From JACNFS01 sp964582065 (GTDB taxonomy: Bacteria > Chloroflexota > Dehalococcoidia > GIF9 > UBA5629): DNA of 25,540 nt. Under the pieces are notes generated by a model, which saw nothing but the letters and a program-made list of their open reading frames with translations, ran no database searches and was not told the origin of the DNA. The DNA lies in contig CAZOQG010000012.1 of the NCBI GenBank assembly GCA_964582065.1, positions 1 through 25,540 on the forward strand. Direction: 5' to 3'. Both the position numbers and the translations under genes were made by a program. Of the stretch, positions 7,416-14,409 are shown in pieces; the stretch's first letter is position 1; each line of letters opens with the position of its first letter.

Positions 7416-8276
7416 CTAACCACCGCTGGTGAGGGATTCTAGCTTCAGTATTACTTCCTCTATGGCTTCGTCTGGGGTCGAAGCGCCAGCGGTAACACCG
7501 ATATACTGCTTTCGTGAAAGCCAGCCCTCTTCTATTTCGGCTGCCGTTTCTATGGAGTGGGTCTCCACTGAGGATGAACATACCTCGGCGAGACGCTGCG
7601 TATTGGCACTGTTACGCCCGCCAACCACTATCATTAGTTCACTTTCTCCAGCTAGCTCAAGGGCAGCTTCTTGACGCTTCTGTGTTTCTAGACAAAGGGT
7701 ATTGAGAATGCGTAATTCTCGGACATAGAGGCAAACACCGATAATGACCTTGTGGGTGAACTCGGCAAACTGGGAGACACTCTGCGTAGTTTGGGAGAGA
7801 ATGCCCAACCGGCGGGGCAGCCGCGAATTGGCTATCCTCTCTCCGTCCAGAGTGGCTACAGCTTTATCGCCCGCCCAGCCCAGTAGGCCTTTGACTTCAG
7901 GATGGGTTGCCTCACCAAAGATAACAACGCCAAAGCCAGCTTCAGCCAGCTTGTGAGCCGCTTTCTGGGCACTCCGGACTATGGGGCAAGTCGTATCAAT
8001 TACGCTAAGCCGGTGAGCCTGAATCTGTGACAGCAATTCGGGAGAGACACCGTGAGAGGCAATAGCAACGATTCCGCCCTGAATCTGGTCAAGGTCGCTT
8101 ACCACGTTGACTCCCATTTCAGCTAGCTTGGCGACCACCAGTCGGTTGTGCACAATTGGTCCCAGCGTTACTATTCCTTGGTGTTCCTTGGCTGCTGTCT
8201 CGATTATTTTGATAGCTCGCCTAACACCGAAGCAGAAGCCGAGCTCACGAGCCTTTTTAACTTCTGCCTTCGCCAT
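7416..8276 (-). CDS. ispH: 4-hydroxy-3-methylbut-2-enyl diphosphate reductase
   Basis: IspH performs the last step of the MEP isoprenoid pathway, reducing HMBPP to IPP and DMAPP with a [4Fe-4S] cluster. The three cluster cysteines are present: Cys15 in GFCFGVRRA, Cys97 in DTTCPIV and Cys195 in NTLCLETQKRQ. Other family landmarks are the substrate-binding HPEVKG (His125, Glu127), SQTTQS (161-166), VVGGRNSANTQRL and VTAGASTPDEAIEEV. The chosen start at 8276 gives 286 residues and the expected N-terminus, but overlaps plsC by 20 nt. An ATG at 8312 with GAGG upstream is possible and would add 12 residues. plsC and ispH form one minus-strand operon; coupling through the overlap is likely. Confidence 0.95.
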   Translation of the reverse strand: MAKAEVKKARELGFCFGVRRAIKIIETAAKEHQGIVTLGPIVHNRLVVAKLAEMGVNVVSDLDQIQGGIVAIASHGVSPELLSQIQAHRLSVIDTTCPIVRSAQKAAHKLAEAGFGVVIFGEATHPEVKGLLGWAGDKAVATLDGERIANSRLPRRLGILSQTTQSVSQFAEFTHKVIIGVCLYVRELRILNTLCLETQKRQEAALELAGESELMIVVGGRNSANTQRLAEVCSSSVETHSIETAAEIEEGWLSRKQYIGVTAGASTPDEAIEEVILKLESLTSGG

Positions 8277-8979
8277 GTGCTCCGGTTGTAACAGGTGGCT
8301 CGACTGGCTCATATTTGCCTCGGTATTCCGGAGGCAGGCCGCGAGCAAGTTGTTGCATTATGTAGTCGGTTAGCGATTTCAATTGGTCCTTGGTTGGCTC
8401 ACCGTCGACGGGTGGAAGATTGAACGGCTGGCCGAAGCTTATGGTTACCTTTGGGCGACTTAGCCAACCGATTCCTTTGAGCCTCTCCGTTCCCCAGATG
8501 CAAACAGGAATAAGGGGAGCTCCGCTACGCAAGGCGATGATTGCGCAACCGTGATAGGCCTCTTTGAGGCGGCCAGCCTTGCTGCGCGTACCTTCTGGGT
8601 AGATGCCGAAGACAAGACCTTCTGCGAGTACCTTTTCCGCGTGCCGCATTGCCTCCTGTCTCTCCTCGGTACTCCCACGACGGCGCACCGGAAAAGCTTC
8701 AGCGATGCGCATCAAGATACCGAAGATAGGGATGGGCCAGTAACGAAACAACTCCTCCTTGGCCATAACAATGCTGTCACGGGGCATAATACTGATTATG
8801 TGTAAGGGCGGGTCTATCAGATTAAGGTGGTTGAAGACGGCGATAATTGGACCATTTCGGGGCAGGTTTTCCCTGCCTCTTATCTGGAGACGGATTATAC
8901 TTCTGAGCGCAGCTTCAACAGTGGGTTGGGCGATTTTGAAAGACAGCTTAGTAGTCGGCCTGACTATCACCTCTTTCAT
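8257..8979 (-). CDS. plsC: 1-acyl-sn-glycerol-3-phosphate acyltransferase
   Basis: A 240-residue PlsC-family acyltransferase that makes phosphatidic acid from lysophosphatidic acid at the inner membrane. The motifs are in order: the catalytic HX4D as NHLNLIDP (His51, Asp56), FPVRRRGSTEER (96-107, binds the glycerol phosphate), GIYPEGTRS (125-133) and APLIPVCIWGT. The length and the region near residues 80-95 are typical. A strong AGGAGG lies upstream of the ATG at 8979. A promoter is visible at 9098-9125. Its 3' end overlaps the start of ispH, linking phospholipid and isoprenoid synthesis in one transcript. Confidence 0.94.
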   Translation of the reverse strand: MKEVIVRPTTKLSFKIAQPTVEAALRSIIRLQIRGRENLPRNGPIIAVFNHLNLIDPPLHIISIMPRDSIVMAKEELFRYWPIPIFGILMRIAEAFPVRRRGSTEERQEAMRHAEKVLAEGLVFGIYPEGTRSKAGRLKEAYHGCAIIALRSGAPLIPVCIWGTERLKGIGWLSRPKVTISFGQPFNLPPVDGEPTKDQLKSLTDYIMQQLARGLPPEYRGKYEPVEPPVTTGAHGEGRS

Positions 8980-9097
8980 TATTTCCTCCTAAAAGTGGAC
9001 TTGGCTAAGAGATAACCGTGATGGCTGTTGTTTGTCGTTATCAGGATGTCTGTCAGCGTTAAGCCCGGAGCGTGGCGTTCTGGCTTATTCGGATCAT

Positions 9098-9125
9098 ATC
9101 ATACCATTATAAGCCACCGTGTCAA
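9098..9125 (-). promoter_or_regulatory. Sigma70-like promoter of plsC-ispH
   Basis: Reading the minus strand, a perfect TTGACA (9120-9125) is separated by 16 nt from TATGAT (9098-9103), which matches 5 of 6 consensus bases. The predicted start is near 9091, giving a leader of about 110 nt before the plsC ATG. Confidence 0.6.
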
Positions 9126-9141
9126 GCTGTCGGCGCTGAGG

Positions 9142-9207
9142 TTAGCGCAGCAGAAACAAGCTAAGAGCCATAACCAGCATACCAGCCCCTATCCCTAGGA
9201 GCACCAC
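9142..9207 (-). CDS. Possible single-pass membrane microprotein after FeoB
   Basis: A 21-residue reading frame beginning at GTG (9207, with a second GTG at 9204) translates to VVLLGIGAGMLVMALSLFLLR and ends at TAA. It starts 13 nt after the feoB stop, in the same direction. The peptide is almost entirely hydrophobic with one terminal Arg, as expected for a minimal transmembrane helix. Many feo operons carry small membrane proteins (FeoC, or FeoB-associated Cys-rich proteins), but this one has no Cys and no recognisable homology. The Shine-Dalgarno is weak (GAAGG). It could equally be chance coding in a non-coding trailer. Confidence 0.3.
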   Translation of the reverse strand: MVLLGIGAGMLVMALSLFLLR

Positions 9208-9220
9208 GTGCTCTTTACCT

Positions 9221-10945
9221 TCACAAAATCAGATTCTGCAGGCCGCCCATGACGAGTGCTGCCGTTATCATTATTCCAGTAGCTTTAAGCATGTCTCTGG
9301 CCCCCAACTCTCGTGCCAGTATCACAAAGGTAGCCACACAAGGGAAAAACATAGCTAGAACGGTGCTGCTTATGACCAGTTGCTTGGCGGTTAATGCTAA
9401 AGGAGCTAGCATGCCTATAGCTACATCTTTGCGCAGAAATCCCATAGCCAGGGGAACAACTGTCTCCTTGGGCAGCCCCAACAGGCCGCTGACAACAGGG
9501 GCAGCAATATTGGCTAAGAGATCGAAAGCCCCCAGCGTGTATAGAACATTTATTACTAGCACAGCGCCAAGGACTATGGGCAAAGCCTCCCTGATGAAGC
9601 CCGAGACCCGTAGCCAGAGCTTCTCACCAACCACCCGCCACGGCGGGAAGCGATAAGGTGGAATCTCTACCAAAAGCTCGGGGCTGAATCCTCTTACAGC
9701 GCGATTAAGGATAAGCCCTATGACAACCCAGGATACAAAAAGGCTACCGTAGACCATAGCTACGTACTGTCCACCTTGCTGCCCCACCAGTCCTATTATC
9801 ATGGCTTGCAGTGCGGCGCAGGGAACACCAATAGAAATCAAGGTCGCCGCAATAAACCTTTGCCTGCGGCTCTCTAAAATACGGGTTGCCATAACCGCAG
9901 GCACGTTGCATCCAAAGCCGAGGATAGTAGGGATGATGGCATAGCCGTGCAGTCCCAATCTGTGCATCAATGTATCCATCAGTACTGCTAAACGGGGCAG
10001 GTAACCGACGTCTTCGAGTATTCCTAATGCCAGGTAAAAGGCGATGATATACGGTAACACCGCAGCGAATGGAATGTAGAGTCCGGTGCTAAGCAAGCCG
10101 AAGGACTGGAAATAGTCAATTCGCCCATCGATAAGGTTGCCTACCAAGATGCTGTGCCAGAAACCTCCCGAGCCTAAAGCGAGGCTCAGTTTCATCAGCA
10201 AAGGGGTCCATAGCCATTCGAAGAGAGGGTCGGTTACATAACCAATGATACTCTCACCAATAAGGCGGATGACCCAAAAGGTGGCAAAGAGAACCACCAG
10301 GGCAATGACAGCCCCACCCACCGGATGATTGCTGACATCTTCTAAGACCTCGCGCCAGGTATGGTGGTGATGGCTCAATGATTGTGCTTGACTCACTATA
10401 TCGCCAACCTTGGCCCACCGTTCGTCACTGCTAGAATAGGTTGCTTGGCGTGCCGCCGCTTCTGGAAGACGGCTTACTAATTCTCTTACTCCTTGTCCGG
10501 TTACCCCGACTGTAGGGATGACTGGTACCCCAAGCAGCTCTTCCAGCTTGGCAACATCGATATTGATACCACGGTGATGGGTATCGTCCCACATGTTGAG
10601 GGCAACTATTACCGGCACCTGTCTTTCCAGCAGCTGCAAAGTGAGATTGAGGTTTCTCTCCAAATTGGTGGCATCAACAACATTGATAACCAAGTCCCCA
10701 TCTTTAAGCATCTCCACAGCCACCTCTTCTGCCTTGGTAGTCGGTTCAAGCGTGTAGGTGCCAGGCACATCAATAATCTCGTCCTGCTTTTCACCCAGCT
10801 TTAAATAGCCTTTAGTGAACTCCACAGTGGTGCCGGGATAATTGGAAGCGATTATGCGTGTACCAGTAAGCCGGGAGAAGAGGGCACTCTTGCCCACATT
10901 AGGGTTACCGATGAGTAGAATCTTCATCGACGTGTCTGGAGCCAT
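9221..10945 (-). CDS. feoB: Ferrous iron transporter FeoB
   Basis: A 574-residue GTPase-coupled Fe(II) permease. The G domain has G1 GNPNVGKS, the G2 Thr in YPGTT, G3 DVPGTY and G4 NMWD, followed by a GTP-dissociation-inhibitor-like spacer. The membrane part holds both Gate regions, with conserved GFGCNVPAVMATR and ISIGVPCAALQ in the first and FPCVATFVILARELG in the second; the Cys residues sit in the proposed iron path. It is shorter than the E. coli protein (773 aa), mainly in loops and at the C-terminus. The ATG at 10945 abuts the feoA stop codon, so translation is probably coupled; the ATG at 10927 (MKILLIGNPN) is an alternative start. Neither has a clear Shine-Dalgarno. Confidence 0.95.
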   Translation of the reverse strand: MAPDTSMKILLIGNPNVGKSALFSRLTGTRIIASNYPGTTVEFTKGYLKLGEKQDEIIDVPGTYTLEPTTKAEEVAVEMLKDGDLVINVVDATNLERNLNLTLQLLERQVPVIVALNMWDDTHHRGINIDVAKLEELLGVPVIPTVGVTGQGVRELVSRLPEAAARQATYSSSDERWAKVGDIVSQAQSLSHHHHTWREVLEDVSNHPVGGAVIALVVLFATFWVIRLIGESIIGYVTDPLFEWLWTPLLMKLSLALGSGGFWHSILVGNLIDGRIDYFQSFGLLSTGLYIPFAAVLPYIIAFYLALGILEDVGYLPRLAVLMDTLMHRLGLHGYAIIPTILGFGCNVPAVMATRILESRRQRFIAATLISIGVPCAALQAMIIGLVGQQGGQYVAMVYGSLFVSWVVIGLILNRAVRGFSPELLVEIPPYRFPPWRVVGEKLWLRVSGFIREALPIVLGAVLVINVLYTLGAFDLLANIAAPVVSGLLGLPKETVVPLAMGFLRKDVAIGMLAPLALTAKQLVISSTVLAMFFPCVATFVILARELGARDMLKATGIMITAALVMGGLQNLIL

Positions 10946-11269
10946 TTAGGTGGATATATCGACTTCAACTAATATTCTATTGGCCATACCAAAGCCAATA
11001 GCCACCTGGGCATTATCTACCCTGAGAGTAACCGGCCCGCGAAAGAACATAGAACCTACCTTGGTCACCTTCTTCCCAGGCCTGATACTCAGAGCTTCGA
11101 GGCGCCGCGCGAAGCCTGGGCCGTGGCTCTGCATGAGCCCCGAACCTCGACGTCGCATGAAGCCTGGACCTCGGCGCCAGCCGAAGCCTGGACCACCCAG
11201 AACTTCAACTACCGTGCCGGTCTGCCCGGCCTCCATCTGAGCTAAAGTCAATTGTCTCTTCTGCGGCAT
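10946..11269 (-). CDS. feoA: FeoA with an internal Gly/Arg repeat insertion
   Basis: A 107-residue FeoA, the SH3-like cytosolic partner of FeoB; ordinary FeoA proteins have about 75-85 residues. The N-terminal LTLAQMEAGQTGTVVEVLGG and the C-terminal SIRPGKKVTKVGSMFFRGPVTLRVDNAQVAIG are standard. Between them, the usual single GGxGLxRRLxxLGIRPG loop is expanded to four copies of an 8-residue unit (GPGFGWRR, GPGFMRRR, GSGLMQSH, GPGFARRL; residues 26-57). The insertion adds about 24 basic, glycine-rich residues at the loop that joins the strands. It is directly upstream of feoB and follows fur. AGGAG lies about 11 nt before the ATG. Confidence 0.9.
   Translation of the reverse strand: MPQKRQLTLAQMEAGQTGTVVEVLGGPGFGWRRGPGFMRRRGSGLMQSHGPGFARRLEALSIRPGKKVTKVGSMFFRGPVTLRVDNAQVAIGFGMANRILVEVDIST
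11099..11194 (-). repeat. Four tandem 24-bp units inside feoA
   Basis: Four consecutive in-frame 24-bp units (96 bp) encode GPGFGWRR, GPGFMRRR, GSGLMQSH and GPGFARRL. Units 1, 2 and 4 are most alike (GGYCCAGGCTTC at their start); unit 3 has drifted. The pattern suggests slippage or unequal-crossover amplification of the native GGPGFxRRL loop. Confidence 0.85.
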
Positions 11270-11320
11270 TAGTCTAGTCTACTCCTCATCCTGTAGCCCT
11301 TAAGCATCGTTAATCACTAA

Positions 11321-11335
11321 TGCATCCCATTTGCA
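11321..11335. promoter_or_regulatory. Second copy of the putative Fur box, upstream of feoA
   Basis: TGCATCCCATTTGCA lies in the 101-nt gap between fur and feoA. In the wider block CTAATGCATCCCATTTGCA (11317-11335) it matches the site before fur at 17 of 19 positions and in the same orientation. The palindrome is less perfect here. A clear -35/-10 pair is not visible next to it. It is probably the operator of feoAB. Confidence 0.55.
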
Positions 11336-11370
11336 ACATTGCGCGGAAAACAAAAATGCTACTTCTGTTC

Positions 11371-11820
11371 TTATGACCCATCGCTTCTCTTGCGACAGCT
11401 TGAGCACAGGCCTGTCATGCGGACTTCCACTCCGGTAATATCGAAATCGTATTGTTTGCCAATGTCTTTCTTGAACTTCTGGCTCAGTGGGCAGGCGAAT
11501 TCCACGATTTTGCCGCAGTTGAGGCACAAAAGATGCTGATGCTCAGTTGCTGGTTTTACCTCATAGTGATGGTGCTCTTCGGCGAAGTGATGCTCTTCTA
11601 TCAGCCCCAGCTTCTTGAAAAGCTGCAAGTTTCGGTAGACCGTGGACAGGCTGATCCGGGGGTACCTCCGCCGTGCCCGGCGATACAACTCATCGGCATC
11701 AACATGCCCCTCGCTCCGCCGAATAAGGTCAAGGAGCAGGGTGCGTTGAGCTGTCACTCGTTGACTTGAGCTATTCAATGTTTGCTGGGCGCTCATCTTT
11801 TGCTTGGCTTTACTAACCAT
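11371..11820 (-). CDS. fur: Fur family ferric uptake regulator
   Basis: A 149-residue Fur-family repressor. The winged helix covers about residues 20-85, with RVTAQRTLLLDLI, DADELYRRAR and the recognition helix ISLSTVYRNLQLFKKLGLI. The dimerisation/metal part has HHFAEEHHHYE, HQHLLCLNCGK (Cys99, Cys102) and CSSCRK (Cys139, Cys142), a structural Zn site of the Fur/PerR type. The ATG at 11820 (GAGG 8 nt upstream) is preferred to an upstream TTG at 11865. Its position before feoA-feoB on the same strand argues for iron rather than zinc or peroxide sensing. A consensus promoter and palindromic box upstream suggest autoregulation. Confidence 0.92.
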   Translation of the reverse strand: MVSKAKQKMSAQQTLNSSSQRVTAQRTLLLDLIRRSEGHVDADELYRRARRRYPRISLSTVYRNLQLFKKLGLIEEHHFAEEHHHYEVKPATEHQHLLCLNCGKIVEFACPLSQKFKKDIGKQYDFDITGVEVRMTGLCSSCRKRSDGS

Positions 11821-11910
11821 ATTTCGGCCTCGAGGCTGCAAGTTAGGCTGGGGCTTTCCTGCCAACCTCTCAAGTAAGTCAACTGTCTTGCTCCCACACT
11901 GTGAAGCTAA

Positions 11911-11925
11911 TGCAACTCATTTGCA
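11911..11925. promoter_or_regulatory. Putative Fur operator at the fur promoter
   Basis: TGCAACTCATTTGCA fits the 7-1-7 geometry of Fur-family boxes and matches its own complement at 6 of 7 pairs. The longer form ATGCAACTCATTTGCAT (11910-11926) is a perfect ATGCAA/TTGCAT inverted repeat. It begins 6 nt downstream of the fur -10 box, where a bound repressor would cover the transcription start. A near-copy precedes feoA. Confidence 0.65.
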
Positions 11926-11931
11926 TAACAA

Positions 11932-11960
11932 ATTATAAACACCTCTTCAACAAATGTCAA
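11932..11960 (-). promoter_or_regulatory. Consensus promoter of fur
   Basis: On the minus strand a perfect TTGACA (11955-11960), a 17-nt spacer and a perfect TATAAT (11932-11937) precede fur by about 110 nt. This is the best promoter in the window. The palindrome at 11910-11926 overlaps the expected start point, consistent with tight repression. Confidence 0.75.
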
Positions 11961-12358
11961 GGTCTGCTGGTTCAGCTTGGGCAAATCGGTCGGTGTAGAC
12001 GATTTTCAGAAGGCCTCGTGAACACGGCAAGCAGTATTGTGTGAAAGGCGTGGAGGTGAGCCAGGGTACAGATACCTGAAAGAACTCTGGAACGAGCTGC
12101 CTAAGGCACGAGCACCGAACCTCCGTTCGGATGCCCTTCTTCGCTTACGCCTAGTACTCATACTTTCTGCTCGAATCTTCCTGGCTGCGGTCTTGCATTG
12201 ATTATACACCTAGCCCAAAAGAGACGGAATAGCCAGCACAGAGTCTGTTGGGGGGAAATCATGTCCGAGAGGTGGCGGTGTTATGCACAAATAGCTCTTT
12301 CGGGAGGGATTTAGCCTTTGGTCGCGACATGGCATCACGCTATTCCGTGCAGTTTGCG
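11961..12358. other. Gene-free stretch between fur and the DUF169 gene
   Basis: No convincing gene is present in these ~400 bp; a basic 67-codon minus frame has no family features. Two small perfect hairpins lie close together: TGCC TAA GGCA at about 12099-12109, and CCGAAC CTCC GTTCGG at about 12116-12131. A 10-bp inverted repeat spans 12224-12348. The region could hold a structured RNA or a decayed element, but nothing identifies it. Confidence 0.5.
12224..12348. repeat. 10-bp inverted repeat enclosing ~105 bp
   Basis: ACGGAATAGC (12224-12233) and its exact complement GCTATTCCGT (12339-12348) enclose 105 bp. The layout resembles a miniature element with terminal inverted repeats, but no flanking target duplication was recognised. 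It may be chance. Confidence 0.35.
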
Positions 12359-13096
12359 CTACTCTTGCACGTCAGGCAACACGTTGGCACCGATGAGACG
12401 CCGAACTGATTCTGGAATCTCCATTTTGGCACGCCCAGCAGTGCAATAGTCAATGCTTCGCATCACGCCAAGGAACCGGTGATACGGAATCGAGACCAAC
12501 AGGTCTTCTGGCTTGTAGCCGCGAATGCGCCGACTAGTGTAATCCATAAGGCTGACGTTCAGCTCACCAGTCACTACCGGATAAGCAACTGCTTGGTGGC
12601 AGGTTGACCCGGACATCTCGATCCGCGGAGGGATGCCCGTGCCATAGCTATCAAGCGTGACCAGCCGACATGCTTGCTCGGCATTGCATATGAATAGCAC
12701 AACGTCGGGCCGGAACTCGGCTTTGTTGAGAGGCGACAGAATAACGTGGTCGGCTAGGCCAAGAGGCGGCGGGGCACTCAAAGCTTGCCCCCGGTGGAAT
12801 GCCGCTATGGAGCAGTAGATCTTCTCTCCGTCCACCAGAAAGCATTTGAGAGTTTTGTCTCCTTCCCCCTTTGGGCGTTCACCCAGACCCAGGTGCCAGG
12901 TCCCGCCAGGGCACGCAGATGTTGAAACTGTGAGATCAATAACCTCACCACCCCTAGCGCGCAGAAACGCATCGCACACACGATGTTTTCCCTTAACCGA
13001 TGTCGATGGTGGGTTCATTGAGTAGGTAATGCCCACCGCATTTCCTTTCAGACGCAGAAGTTCACGGATCTCATCCCCATGGGTTGTCCAGTCCAT
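12359..13096 (-). CDS. DUF169 family protein
   Basis: A 245-residue protein of the DUF169 family (COG2043), common in anaerobes and archaea and without assigned biochemical activity. Typical traits are the N-terminal LLRLKGNAVGITY segment, the Cys/Gly cluster STSACPGGTWHLGLGE, PPLGLADHVILSPL and PDVVLFICNAEQACRLV, where many family members carry a conserved Cys, and a late Cys in IDYCTAGR. No signal peptide or membrane segment is seen. The ATG at 13096 lies 7 nt after AAGGAG; the ATG at 13102 is too close to that site to be used. It stands alone on the minus strand between gene-free stretches. Confidence 0.8.
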   Translation of the reverse strand: MDWTTHGDEIRELLRLKGNAVGITYSMNPPSTSVKGKHRVCDAFLRARGGEVIDLTVSTSACPGGTWHLGLGERPKGEGDKTLKCFLVDGEKIYCSIAAFHRGQALSAPPPLGLADHVILSPLNKAEFRPDVVLFICNAEQACRLVTLDSYGTGIPPRIEMSGSTCHQAVAYPVVTGELNVSLMDYTSRRIRGYKPEDLLVSIPYHRFLGVMRSIDYCTAGRAKMEIPESVRRLIGANVLPDVQE

Positions 13097-13637
13097 GTTC
13101 ATACTCCTTCTTTTGATTCTGAAACAAGTCCTTCGGATTGAAGCATCTGGTCGGCCGATGATGTGGCGGCACTATTTGAAGGGACACTACCTCAAACTCC
13201 GCCAGCGCCGGCGCTGAACCTTCTCAGTTCCCCCCATCTCAAAGGCCTCTTCTCTGTGCCTGCCTGACTCTTCCAACTTCCATTCCACAGCCATTGCGTA
13301 CCTGCAAGAAATCTCCGAGCTTGTAAAGATACCAACTTGTCAATCAATCCATGTAATGCTTCGGTCGTCTTCCGACCAATCTACCCTGCCAGAATGGTGG
13401 GTTCCGTTGCATCGGGCTTCCTCTGTGGCTTGGCTGGCGATAGCTCTGGATTGCCCTTATGATACTGTACAGTATGTAGACCCTTCAAGGCCGAATGTTG
13501 CCATTCTTCGTTGACACATAGCTGTAGAGTAAGATAAACTTTTGTCAATTGTGGGCGCGAAACAGATATTCGGGGCAAGGTGAGTTTGGGAAGTATTCGT
13601 GTCATCACCGCCCGAATAGCTATTCAGGGCGTTTGAA
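13097..13637. other. Gene-free stretch with several palindromes
   Basis: About 540 bp without a credible gene. Palindromes include AGCGCCGGCGCT near 13205, a GGTCG/CGACC hairpin near 13364-13378, a perfect 14-bp ATACTGTACAGTAT (13462-13475), and an imperfect CGCCCGAATAG/CTATTCAGGGCG hairpin (13609-13631) ending 6 nt before the next gene's ATG. A weak promoter (TTGACA 13511-13516, 16 nt, GATAAA 13533-13538) points towards that gene. Confidence 0.5.
13462..13475. promoter_or_regulatory. Perfect 14-bp palindrome, possible operator
   Basis: ATACTGTACAGTAT is fully self-complementary. It sits about 36 nt upstream of the weak promoter at 13511-13538 and about 365 nt upstream of the DUF169 start. 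No bound regulator can be named. Confidence 0.3.
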
Positions 13638-13823
13638 ATGTCTTCTGGAAGAAAGAAATCAGGGCCGAGCTGGCTCGACAAAGCCAAGATTCGCATCAAG
13701 AAGATGTTAGGCATGAACGCCTTCCTTTGCGATACTTGTAAATGGGACTGGCGGGGTGCTTGCCATCATCGAGAGCGCCCCAACGCCACATGGTGCCCGG
13801 ACTACGAGAAGAGAGGCACATAA
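13638..13823 (+). CDS. Small cysteine-rich (zinc-ribbon-like) hypothetical protein
   Basis: A 61-residue protein. The N-terminal 25 residues are basic (SSGRKKSGPSWLDKAKIRIKK). The C-terminal part holds CDTCKWDWRGAC and WCPDYEKRG, giving four cysteines in a C-x2-C / C / C pattern with nearby His residues that could bind one zinc. No known function is recognised. The composition and motif spacing look like a real protein, although no Shine-Dalgarno precedes the ATG. A 23-nt hairpin at 13609-13631 lies immediately upstream and could mask the start. Possible promoter at 13511-13538. Confidence 0.55.
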   Translation: MSSGRKKSGPSWLDKAKIRIKKMLGMNAFLCDTCKWDWRGACHHRERPNATWCPDYEKRGT

Positions 13824-13893
13824 AAGGGCCTCGACAATCTGCCCAAGGAAAGACACGCCTCAGGGACATCAGCCAAGGTAGGTATTTGGTCGA

Positions 13894-14166
13894 CTAGCAG
13901 GGGACTAGCCTGTACTTGGTTTCCCCTTCCTGTCGGTACAAGATGAACTTGATACTTCGCCCTTCCAACAGGTATCCTTCGCTTTCCTTCCGCAGTTTCT
14001 TGAAATCCGCCGACTCCAAGAAGGTGTGAAGGAGTTCTACTTTCTCTTCAAAGTCGGAATCACCCTTGCCAGCCTGGAGATAGCTTCCTAGCAGATTCTG
14101 ATACTCTCTTTTGGCTACGGTTTCAATGCAGTGAGAAAGGTCCGGGACAAGTTCTATCTGAACCAT
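13894..14166 (-). CDS. Hypothetical protein
   Basis: A 90-residue reading frame from the ATG at 14166. A TTG at 14211 would extend it by 15 residues. It is acidic and mostly helical in appearance (SHCIETVAKREYQNLLGSYL, FEEKVELLHTFLESADFKKL) and ends in a beta-like segment SIKFILYRQEGETKYRLVP. It has no signal peptide, membrane segment or recognised domain. Good amino-acid balance and helical periodicity favour a real gene; the absence of a Shine-Dalgarno weakens it. It converges with the 61-residue protein. Confidence 0.5.
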   Translation of the reverse strand: MVQIELVPDLSHCIETVAKREYQNLLGSYLQAGKGDSDFEEKVELLHTFLESADFKKLRKESEGYLLEGRSIKFILYRQEGETKYRLVPC

Positions 14167-14261
14167 TTCTATATCGTCAATGATGATACTGCTTAAAGTG
14201 TGGAAATGCAAAGTAGGCGACCGCCTGGAGGTCTGTCCTTACATTTTGGGTAAATAACACA

Positions 14262-14325
14262 TGTAGTGCGAGGCTTTAGCCTCGCCCAAAACCTGTCCAA
14301 GGCGACCTTAAAAGGTCGCACTACG
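14262..14325. repeat. REP-like nested inverted-repeat element
   Basis: An outer perfect 9-bp inverted repeat, GTAGTGCGA (14263-14271) and TCGCACTAC (14316-14324), encloses two perfect hairpins. The first is GCGAGGC TTTA GCCTCGC (14268-14285); the second is GCGACCTT AA AAGGTCGC (14302-14319). The two-hairpin layout is typical of REP/MITE-like intergenic elements. Only one copy is in the window. Confidence 0.75.
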
Positions 14326-14368
14326 TTGTTGAGAAATGACGACATACGCTAGCATAAATGTTATTGCG

Positions 14369-14409
14369 AACCCTTCACTTTGTGTCACCCTGAGCGATAG
14401 CGAAGGGCC
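14369..14409. repeat. CCCTTC...GAAGGG interspersed repeat-like segment
   Basis: CCCTTC (14371-14376) and GAAGGG (14402-14407) are inverted around GTCACCCTGAGCGATAGC. A motif of the form GTCACCCTGAGC..AGCGAAGGG is familiar as a dispersed intergenic repeat in several bacterial groups. Assignment is by pattern memory and no second copy is present here. Confidence 0.5.

Noticed and set aside
8257..8348. IspH start at 8348 (extended N-terminus)
   Set aside because: The extra residues (MLAACLRNTEAN...) are read from plsC coding DNA and do not fit the family N-terminus; 8276 or 8312 is more likely.
12006..12209. 67-codon minus-strand ORF, Arg/Ser-rich
   Set aside because: No family features, no clear ribosome site, and a composition expected from hairpin-rich non-coding DNA. 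A group II intron or structured RNA was considered but no diagnostic domain V or maturase is visible.
13381..13714. Two overlapping minus-strand ORFs of 75 and 85 codons
   Set aside because: No family similarity or ribosome site, and they cross the palindromes and the start of the Cys-rich protein gene.
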